64,000 nucleotides of DNA from an uncultured Pseudomonadota bacterium (lineage in GTDB: Bacteria > Myxococcota_A > UBA796 > GCA-2862545): the NCBI GenBank assembly GCA_903861005.1, contig CAIOSP010000064.1:1-64000 (forward strand), given 5' to 3'. The notes below the pieces were generated by a model, which worked only from the letters and a program-made list of their open reading frames with translations, ran no database searches and was not told the origin of the DNA. The position numbers and the translations under genes are program-made. Shown here in pieces: positions 39,376 to 47,522 of the stretch. Numbering within the stretch: the first letter of the stretch is position 1; every line of letters starts with the position of its first letter.

Positions 39376-40182
39376 ATGATGAACCTCTCCCTGCGTGACC
39401 TGCTCGAGGCAGGCGTCCACTTCGGCCACCAGACCGGTCGCTGGAACCCCAAGATGAAGCCGTACATCTACGGCGCCAAGGACGGGATCCACGTCATCGA
39501 CCTGCAGAAGACGGCCAAGGGCCTGATCGACGCCAGCCGCTTCGCAACCGCCACGGTCCAGTCGGGTCGCCCGGTGCTGTTCGTCGGCACCAAGCGCGCG
39601 GCCCGCGACATCGTCGTGGAAGAGGCCAAGCGCGCCGGAATGCCCTACGTCTCGCACCGCTGGCTCGGCGGCACCCTGACCAACTGGGTCACCGTGAAGA
39701 AGTCCATCGAGAAGCTCCTCAAGCTGGAGCACGCTCGTGACGAAGGCCGCTTCGAGCTCCTCACCAAGAAGGAAGCCCTCGAGCTGACCCGTGAGATCGC
39801 CAAGATGGACCGCGACCTCGGCGGCATCAAGCACCTCAAGGGCCTGCCCTCGGCCATCTTCATCATCGACCCCAAGAAGGAGCACATCGCCATCCAGGAG
39901 GCCGCTTCGCTCGGCATCCCCGTGATCGGCCTGTGCGACACGAACTGCGATCCGAGCGGCATCTCCTACGTGATCCCCGGCAACGATGATGCCATCAAGT
40001 CCGTCCGCCTGTTCACGGGCGCCGTGGCTGACGCTTGCATCGAGGGCCGCAACGCCTCCACCAACCGCTCTTCGGGCGCTTGGGTTGGCGAGCAGTCGAT
40101 CGCCGCGGAAGGCGAAGTCGAGATCGTGAAGCGTGGCGGCCCCGTGGTCGAGCCCGCCGCCGAGACCGACGCCGAGGCCTGA
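39376..40182 (+). CDS. rpsB: 30S ribosomal protein S2
   Basis: 268 residues if started at ATG 39376; AGG at 39364-39366 is then 9 bases upstream, while ATG 39367 has no site. S2 lies on the back of the 30S head and recruits S1. The family marks are all present: [59 protein letters not shown] and [12 protein letters not shown]. There is a short acidic C-terminal extension ([11 protein letters not shown]). Followed by tsf after 72 bases, the usual rpsB-tsf pair. Confidence 0.97.
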   Translation: MMNLSLRDLLEAGVHFGHQTGRWNPKMKPYIYGAKDGIHVIDLQKTAKGLIDASRFATATVQSGRPVLFVGTKRAARDIVVEEAKRAGMPYVSHRWLGGTLTNWVTVKKSIEKLLKLEHARDEGRFELLTKKEALELTREIAKMDRDLGGIKHLKGLPSAIFIIDPKKEHIAIQEAASLGIPVIGLCDTNCDPSGISYVIPGNDDAIKSVRLFTGAVADACIEGRNASTNRSSGAWVGEQSIAAEGEVEIVKRGGPVVEPAAETDAEA

Positions 40183-40254
40183 TCGGTCTCCCGCGCCCGG
40201 GGCGTGTCCTGACGGACCGCCCTGGCCCCGTCCCTACCCAACTCTGGAGAATCC

Positions 40255-41728
<1,474 letters not shown>

Positions 41729-41827
41729 CCGCCCCGAGCCTGCCCGTAGACGCATGCCCCGTCACCCGCCTCCCTGCGCGCGTGGCGCGGTGCAACGCGT
41801 TACCCCGTACCCGTTTCGGAGGACGTG

Positions 41828-42388
41828 ATGGAAGAGTACCTGCAAGCGGCCGAAGACGACATGAAGGCCTCGGTCGAGGCGTTGGGCAAGGATCTCCAGA
41901 AGATCCGCACCGGTCGAGCCACGCCCAAGCTCCTGGAGAACGTCCAGGTCGAGGTCCAGTCCTACGGCGCCACCATGCCGCTCAACCAGCTGGCGACGGT
42001 CCAGGCCGCCGACGCGCGCCTGCTCGTCGTCACCCCCTGGGACAAGGCCACCCTCCAGGACGTCGAGCGCGGCATCGTCGCGGCCGGTCTAGGCCTGAAC
42101 CCGTCGAACGACGGCCAGATCCTGCGCGTGCCGATCCCGCCGCTGACGGCCGACCGTCGCCGCGACTTGGTCAAGCAACTGCACACCATGGGCGAAGACG
42201 CCAAGGTGCGGGTGCGCCACGTCCGCCGCGAGTACAACGAGACCTTCAAGGAAGGCGAAGAGAGCGGAGACATCACCGAGGACCAGCTCACGCGGTACCT
42301 CGACAAGGTGCAGAAGCTCACGGATGACTACGTCGAGAAGATCGACGCGGTCTGTGGCGCCAAGGAGAAGGAAGTCGTCGAGGTGTAG
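41828..42388 (+). CDS. frr: Ribosome recycling factor
   Basis: 186 residues from ATG 41828; GGAGGA sits 4 bases upstream, while the GTG one codon earlier is too close. RRF splits post-termination ribosomes together with EF-G. Sequence marks: KIRTGRATPKLLENVQVE, YGATMPLNQLATV, DGQILRVPIPPLTADRRRDL and VRHVRREYNE. Normal length. The stop is one base before the uppS start. Confidence 0.97.
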   Translation: MEEYLQAAEDDMKASVEALGKDLQKIRTGRATPKLLENVQVEVQSYGATMPLNQLATVQAADARLLVVTPWDKATLQDVERGIVAAGLGLNPSNDGQILRVPIPPLTADRRRDLVKQLHTMGEDAKVRVRHVRREYNETFKEGEESGDITEDQLTRYLDKVQKLTDDYVEKIDAVCGAKEKEVVEV

Positions 42389-42389
42389 G

Positions 42390-43163
42390 TTGCCAGAACC
42401 GATCGACGCGCGTGAAAGCGCGCTTCCCGATGGCCCCATCCCGCGCCACATCGCCATCATCATGGATGGCAATGGCCGGTGGGCCCAGCAGCGCGGGCTC
42501 CCTCGCACCGCCGGTCACACGGCTGGGGCGGAGGCGGTCCGTGAGATCGTGCGTGCTTGCGGCGAACTCGGCGTCGAAGTCCTGACGCTCTACTCGTTCT
42601 CCACCGAGAATTGGGCCCGTCCTGAGGACGAGGTCGCCGCGCTGATGGGCCTGCTCGAGACCTACCTCCGCGACGAGACGCCCGAGCTGCTCCACAACAA
42701 CGTGCGCCTGCGCGGCATCGGCGAGCTGGATCAGCTCCCGGACAACGTGCGCTGGCTCTTGCATGCGGGCGAGGCCGCCACCGCGGACAACACCGGCATG
42801 GAGCTGCTGCTGGCGCTGTCGTACGGCAGCCGCGCGGAGCTTGTCTCGGCCATCCGCGAGCTGGCGGGTGAGGTGGCCGCCGGTCGGCTGAAGGCCGACG
42901 ACATTGATGAGGCGCTGGTCGGCTCGCGGCTCTACACCGCCGGCCTGCCCGATCCGGACCTGCTGATCCGCACCAGCGGCGACTTGCGTGTCTCCAACTT
43001 CCTGCTCTGGCAGATCGCCTACAGCGAGCTGTACGTCACGCCGGTGGCCTGGCCCGACTTCCGTCGGCCCCAGCTGCTGGAGGCGTTACACGCGTATCAG
43101 GCGCGGCATCGTCGTTTTGGCAAGACCGGTGAGCAGGTCGCGCCCCCCGAGGAAGGCTCTTGA
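42390..43163 (+). CDS. uppS: Isoprenyl transferase (undecaprenyl diphosphate synthase)
   Basis: 257 residues from TTG 42390, one base after the frr stop; the frame is open upstream only as a shadow of frr. Cis-prenyltransferase that builds the C55 carrier lipid for peptidoglycan and other glycans. Marks: HIAIIMDGNGRWAQQRGLPR (the DGNGRW catalytic loop), TLYSFSTENWARP, LLLALSYGSRAEL, DLLIRTSGDLRVSNFLLWQ and ELYVTPVAWPDF. The stop overlaps the cdsA start (TTGA). Confidence 0.97.
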   Translation: MPEPIDARESALPDGPIPRHIAIIMDGNGRWAQQRGLPRTAGHTAGAEAVREIVRACGELGVEVLTLYSFSTENWARPEDEVAALMGLLETYLRDETPELLHNNVRLRGIGELDQLPDNVRWLLHAGEAATADNTGMELLLALSYGSRAELVSAIRELAGEVAAGRLKADDIDEALVGSRLYTAGLPDPDLLIRTSGDLRVSNFLLWQIAYSELYVTPVAWPDFRRPQLLEALHAYQARHRRFGKTGEQVAPPEEGS

Positions 43164-43963
43164 CGTCCACCCGAATTCTGGCCGCGGTGGTAGGCCTCGC
43201 GCTCGTGCTGCCGCTGCTGATCTGGGGCGGGATGGCGGGCATGGTCCTGCTCGTGTGCATCGGCGGTGTCATCGCGCTCGACGAGTACGCGCGCATGGCC
43301 TTCCCGGAGGACAACCTGTTCGCGCTCGCGTGGATGACGCTGTGCTCGGGCGTGGTCGTCGCCTCGTGGCTGGCGTTCCCCGAGCACCTGGCGATCGTCG
43401 CGGGCGGCGTGGTCGTGCTGTCGATGGCTCAGGTCACCCTGCGGCCGGGTGACACGCTGGACGGCGCGGCCGACAAGGCCGGGCGCTACGTGCTGGGCGT
43501 GGGCTGGATCGCGGGCCTGATGCCGTTCCTGCTGTCGTTGCGCGCGCTGGAGCACGGCATCACCTGGGTGTTCCTGGTGATGGTGATCGCCTGGATGGGC
43601 GACACGGGCGCCTACTTCGCGGGCCGCGCGTTCGGGAAGCACCCGCTTTACCCCAAGGTCAGCCCCAAGAAGACCGTCGAGGGCCTAGCCGGCGGGTTTG
43701 CAGGGTCCACGGTGGGCGTGGCGGTCGTGAAGATGCTCTTCCTGCCGCAGCTGACGCCACTGGATGTCGTCTTCTATGGAGTGGTGGCGAGCGGCTTGGG
43801 CGTGATGGGCGACCTGTGTGAGTCCATGCTCAAGCGGGCCTTCAAGGTGAAGGACTCTGGCTGGATCATGCCCGGCCACGGAGGCATCCTGGATCGCATC
43901 GACTCCATGCTGTTCGTCGCGCCGACGGTCTACGCGTACGCTGTCCTGGTCCACGGGGCCTAG
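43160..43963 (+). CDS. cdsA: Phosphatidate cytidylyltransferase
   Basis: 267 residues starting at a TTG that overlaps the uppS stop. Polytopic membrane enzyme making CDP-diacylglycerol from phosphatidate and CTP. The C-terminal signature is clear: DTGAYFAGRAFGKHPLYPKVSPKKTVEG and GDLCESMLKRAFKVKDSG (read with the following PGHGGILDRIDS). Followed after 3 bases by rseP, without the dxr gene that commonly separates them. Confidence 0.96.
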   Translation: MTSTRILAAVVGLALVLPLLIWGGMAGMVLLVCIGGVIALDEYARMAFPEDNLFALAWMTLCSGVVVASWLAFPEHLAIVAGGVVVLSMAQVTLRPGDTLDGAADKAGRYVLGVGWIAGLMPFLLSLRALEHGITWVFLVMVIAWMGDTGAYFAGRAFGKHPLYPKVSPKKTVEGLAGGFAGSTVGVAVVKMLFLPQLTPLDVVFYGVVASGLGVMGDLCESMLKRAFKVKDSGWIMPGHGGILDRIDSMLFVAPTVYAYAVLVHGA

Positions 43964-43966
43964 CCG

Positions 43967-45667
43967 ATGCACATTCTCCAGTACTTGGCGGCCGGCGGCT
44001 TCGCGATCGGGTTCCTGATCCTGATCCACGAGGCGGGGCACTGGGCCGCCGCCAGGCTGCTGGGCATCGGCGTGCCGATCTTCTCGATCGGCTTCGGGCC
44101 GCGCCTGTTTGGGTTTCGCGCCGGCGGGACCGACTTCCGCGTGAGCGCGCTCCCGTTTGGTGGCTACGCGTGGATCGCCGGCGGCGACCAGTTCGGCGAG
44201 GACGACGCGGATGCGCCCCCGCGCGCGGTCGACGCGTCGCAGAGCATCGCCAACCGCCCGGTGTGGCAGCGCCTGTTCGTCAACGGCGCCGGCCCCGCGG
44301 TCAACCTGATCGTGCCGTACTTCATGCTGATCGGCGTGCTGCTCCACGGCCTGCCTGAGGCCGGCAACCAGCTCGGTGAGGTGCTGCCCAGCTCGATGGC
44401 CGAGGCCGCGGGCCTGCTGCCCGGAGACACGCTCGTCGGCGTGAACGGCCACGAGGTCGGCTACTGGAACGACATCCAGGACCAGCTCGATGAGGTCATC
44501 GATCACGAGTCGGTGATCCCGCTGACGGTCGAGCGCGGCGGCAAGCGCGTGGACCTGTCGCTGCCCGCGCACGCGATCGGCGCGGACCCGGACGGGCAGG
44601 CCAACCTGGAGCGTCTGGGCATCGAGGCCGCCACGCTCACCTCGCGCGTGGGCGTCGAGTCCAGCACGTCACCCGCGGGCCGCGCGGGCCTCAAGACCGG
44701 CGACGTGATCACCGCGGTGGACGGCAAGGCCGTCGACAGCTGGCGCGGCATGCTTCAGGCGATGTCGGGCACCACCCACACCCTGTCGGTGAAGCGCCCA
44801 TTCGACGTCGACCTGGACCAGGCGACGCCGTCGCGCAAGGCGCCTGAGAACCTGACGTTCACGATCGAACGCACCGCGGGTGACTACCTGTCGCCGGTGC
44901 CCGCGTACGCCAACCCTTGGGGCTTCGCCCCGGCCATCGTGATGATGTTCGCGGTGAGCAAGGACAGCGTCGCCGAGAAGGCGGGCCTGAAGGGCGGCGA
45001 CCGCATCGCCGTGGCCGATGGCCTGCCGATGCTCACGTTCGCGCAGCTGATCAACGCCACGCGCTCCACGTCGGTGAACGGCGCTCCGCCTCGGCAGATG
45101 GTGATCGGCGTGGTGCGTGAGGGGCAGCTGCTCCCCATCCCGCTGACCCCGCGCCTTCAGGTGGTCGACGGTCGTGAGACGCGCGCGCGTCCGCTGATCG
45201 GCGTGCAGAGCTACGGCGAGGTCGGCCGCTACATGCCGACGAAGGTGCGCCCGTTCACCGTGGCCGCCGCCGCCGCGCGCTCCGCGGAGACCATGGCCAC
45301 GCAGATCAGCAACCAGTTCGCCATCCTAGGCAACCTGCTGACCGGCGCGTCCAGCGTCGAGAAGAACCTGGGCGGCCCGGTCGCCATGTTCGTCGCCGCC
45401 GGCGAGACCGCCTCGATGGGCGTCGTGTACTACGTGACCCTGCTCGCCGCGATGTCGATCGGACTGGGCGTGATCAACCTGCTGCCGGTGCCTGTGTTCG
45501 ACGGCGGTCGCATCACGTTCGACTTGATCGAGGCGGTGCGCGGTCGGCCCGTGTCGATCGAGGTGCGCGAGAAGACGATGATCGCCAGCATCGTCGGCGT
45601 CGTCCTGCTGATGGTCTACGTGACGCGCAACGACCTCCTCCGGTTCATCGCCCAGTACTTCGCGTGA
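43967..45667 (+). CDS. rseP: RIP metalloprotease RseP/RasP with three PDZ-like domains
   Basis: 566 residues, longer than the usual 430-450. Site-2 intramembrane zinc protease: HEAGH at residues 21-25 in the first helix, the third zinc ligand in NLLPVPVFDGG, and FGGYAWIAGG after the first loop. Three PDZ-like segments can be read: LPSSMAEAAGLLPGDTLVGV, SSTSPAGRAGLKTGDVITAV and SKDSVAEKAGLKGGDRIAVA; two are usual. RseP cuts anti-sigma factors and signal-peptide remnants. The stop overlaps tsaB (GTGA). Confidence 0.95.
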   Translation: MHILQYLAAGGFAIGFLILIHEAGHWAAARLLGIGVPIFSIGFGPRLFGFRAGGTDFRVSALPFGGYAWIAGGDQFGEDDADAPPRAVDASQSIANRPVWQRLFVNGAGPAVNLIVPYFMLIGVLLHGLPEAGNQLGEVLPSSMAEAAGLLPGDTLVGVNGHEVGYWNDIQDQLDEVIDHESVIPLTVERGGKRVDLSLPAHAIGADPDGQANLERLGIEAATLTSRVGVESSTSPAGRAGLKTGDVITAVDGKAVDSWRGMLQAMSGTTHTLSVKRPFDVDLDQATPSRKAPENLTFTIERTAGDYLSPVPAYANPWGFAPAIVMMFAVSKDSVAEKAGLKGGDRIAVADGLPMLTFAQLINATRSTSVNGAPPRQMVIGVVREGQLLPIPLTPRLQVVDGRETRARPLIGVQSYGEVGRYMPTKVRPFTVAAAAARSAETMATQISNQFAILGNLLTGASSVEKNLGGPVAMFVAAGETASMGVVYYVTLLAAMSIGLGVINLLPVPVFDGGRITFDLIEAVRGRPVSIEVREKTMIASIVGVVLLMVYVTRNDLLRFIAQYFA

Positions 45668-46323
45668 AGACATTGGGGATCGACACGACCGGCCCCGTAG
45701 TGGGCGTGGCGGCCTTTGACGGTGCGCGCGTGTCCGTGCGCGCCGCGCGCGTCGGACGCGACGTGGAGGCCGTGCTGCTCGACTGGGTGGTCGAGTGCTG
45801 CGCTGAGCTTGGCTTCACGGTCGGCGACATCGACGGCGTGGCGGTGGCCGTGGGTCCAGGCGCGTTCACCGGCCTTCGCGTCGGTCTGTCCACCGCGATC
45901 GGCCTCGCGCTCGCGCGCGGGGTGCCGATGTGGGCGGGGTCTTCGCTGGTGTCGCGGGCGCGTCGCGCGGCAGGGCATGGCAGCGTTCTCGCCATGCTCG
46001 ACGCCCGCAAGCAGCGCGTCTACGCGTCGGCGGTGGAGGACGGCGTCGAGCGCACCGGCCCCGAGGACGTGGCACCGCAGGTCGCGGTGTCTTGGATGAC
46101 GGCGCCGTTCGTGGCGACCGGCGAGGGCGCGCTCGTGTACCGTGACGTGGTCGAGGCGGCTGGCGGCGTGGTGTTCGCGGACGCCGAGCACCCCGCGGTC
46201 GACGTGCTGGTGCGAATGGGCGCCGACGCGATCGCCCGCGGTGAGGGTGTGGCAGCGGTGGACATCACGCCGGTGTACGTGCGGGAGCCGGACGCGCGTC
46301 CGCGCGCGGGAGGGTCGACGTGA
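45664..46323 (+). CDS. tsaB: tRNA threonylcarbamoyladenosine biosynthesis protein TsaB
   Basis: 219 residues starting at GTG 45664, overlapping rseP. TsaB is the inactive paralogue that partners TsaD (encoded at 7.2 kb) in t6A formation. The N-terminal KTLGIDTTGPVVGVAA, the central VAVAVGPGAFTGLRVGLSTA and LAMLDARKQRVYAS are typical. Its stop overlaps the start of the Asd-like gene. Confidence 0.95.
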   Translation: MKTLGIDTTGPVVGVAAFDGARVSVRAARVGRDVEAVLLDWVVECCAELGFTVGDIDGVAVAVGPGAFTGLRVGLSTAIGLALARGVPMWAGSSLVSRARRAAGHGSVLAMLDARKQRVYASAVEDGVERTGPEDVAPQVAVSWMTAPFVATGEGALVYRDVVEAAGGVVFADAEHPAVDVLVRMGADAIARGEGVAAVDITPVYVREPDARPRAGGST

Positions 46324-47327
46324 GCAAGGACGGTCTGCGGGTCGGTGTGGCGGGGGCGACGGGCGCTCTGGGCAAGGAGATCATCTCGGTGCTGGAGGCG
46401 TCGCCGTGGCGGCCCGGCACGATCGTGCCGCTGGCGAGCGCCAAGTCGACCGTGCCGTTCGTCGATTGGCAGGGCAGCCAGGTGGCGGTGGACGAGCTCG
46501 GCCACGAGGACCTCGGCTCGCTGGACGCGGTCTTCGTGGCGCTGCCGCGCGCGATCGCGCGTGATTTCGTGGAGCGCGCCGCGGTCGCGGGCGTGCGCGT
46601 GGTGGACGCCTCTGGCAGCCACCTCGACGACCTGAACTTCCCGCTGGTCCTGCCGTGGATGGGCCTGGACAAGCTGGGGGCGCCGCGCGCGCGCGACGTG
46701 GCGGCGATCCCGTCCGCCGCGGCCACGCTGGTGGGCACCGTCGTGGGCGCCATCGCCCGCGGGTTTGACGTCGGCTCGGTCACCGCGACGGTCATGACGC
46801 CCGCGTCGGCCGCCGGTCGCGACGCGATCGAGGAGCTGTCGCGCCAGGTGGTGTCGCTGTTCAATGGCTCGCCGCCGCCGCGCAAGGTCTACCCGCAGGG
46901 GCTCGCGTTTGACCTGCTCCCGCTGGTGGGCGAGGCCGGCGTCACGGGCTGGTCCACCGAGGAGATCCGCATCGCCGCGGAGATCGGTCGGCTCACCTCG
47001 GTTCGCGCCGACGTCACGCTCGTCGCGGCGCCGCTGTTCTCCGGCATGGCGGCCACCATCCGCGTCGAGATCGACGAGGACGTGCTGGTCGAGGACGTGA
47101 TCGACAAGCTCGAGGAGGGCTTGGTGAAGGTCACGTTAGGCAGCGACCCGCGCAAGCTGCCGCGCCCGCGCAAGCTTGAAGGCGAGCGTCAGGTGCACGT
47201 CGCGCGCGTCCGTCGCACGCTGGACGGCAAGGCGATCGAGCTGTGGGCGAGCATGGACAACCTGCGCGTCGCCGCGGTGGCGGCGGTCGGCACCATGGCG
47301 GCGCTGCTCGATCGGCAAGAGAGCTGA
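46320..47327 (+). CDS. Asd/Usg-like semialdehyde dehydrogenase-family protein without catalytic residues
   Basis: 335 residues overlapping tsaB by 4 bases. The NAD(P)-binding start RVGVAGATGALGKEIISVLE and the VALPRAIARDFVE segment place it with aspartate-semialdehyde dehydrogenase. However, the active-site Cys of the family motif (N-C-x-T) is replaced: the equivalent reads AIPSAAATLVGTV. The catalytic His region reads APLFSGMAATIRV, with Met where a His is expected. It is therefore probably a pseudo-enzyme like E. coli Usg, not a working Asd. Its role is unknown. Confidence 0.8.
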   Translation: MSKDGLRVGVAGATGALGKEIISVLEASPWRPGTIVPLASAKSTVPFVDWQGSQVAVDELGHEDLGSLDAVFVALPRAIARDFVERAAVAGVRVVDASGSHLDDLNFPLVLPWMGLDKLGAPRARDVAAIPSAAATLVGTVVGAIARGFDVGSVTATVMTPASAAGRDAIEELSRQVVSLFNGSPPPRKVYPQGLAFDLLPLVGEAGVTGWSTEEIRIAAEIGRLTSVRADVTLVAAPLFSGMAATIRVEIDEDVLVEDVIDKLEEGLVKVTLGSDPRKLPRPRKLEGERQVHVARVRRTLDGKAIELWASMDNLRVAAVAAVGTMAALLDRQES

Positions 47328-47372
47328 GCGCGACCGCGCGTCGCGATCGGGCACGCGCACCCGGTCGCGGAT

Positions 47373-47423
47373 GACAGTTTGTCCGGCGTCGGGGGCGCTG
47401 CGGGACCCCAGGGACAGCTTGTC
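47373..47423 (+). promoter_or_regulatory. Two GACA-N3-TGTC dyads, candidate activator sites
   Basis: GACAGTTTGTC (47373-47383) and GACAGCTTGTC (47413-47423) are 11-base dyads exactly 40 bases apart. They lie about 75-120 bases before the predicted sigma-54 start, where enhancer-binding proteins act. Confidence 0.45.
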
Positions 47424-47468
47424 TCAGGAGGGGGCCAGAAGGCCTCGAAAACCCGCCCAGATGCGCGT

Positions 47469-47484
47469 CGGCACGGAGCTTGCT
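47469..47484 (+). promoter_or_regulatory. Predicted sigma-54 (-24/-12) promoter
   Basis: CGGCACGGAGCTTGCT matches the RpoN consensus TGGCACG-N4-TTGCW except for the first base. The GG (47470-47471) and GC (47482-47483) have the required 10 bases between them. Transcription would start near 47495, leaving 15-28 bases before the gene start. Confidence 0.65.
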
Positions 47485-47522
47485 AACGGGTTGGCGGCGC
47501 ATGGTGCGCGGTGGGGCGTCGC

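Noticed and set aside
46320-47327. Annotation as functional aspartate-semialdehyde dehydrogenase (asd)
   Set aside because: The catalytic Cys and His of the family are replaced.
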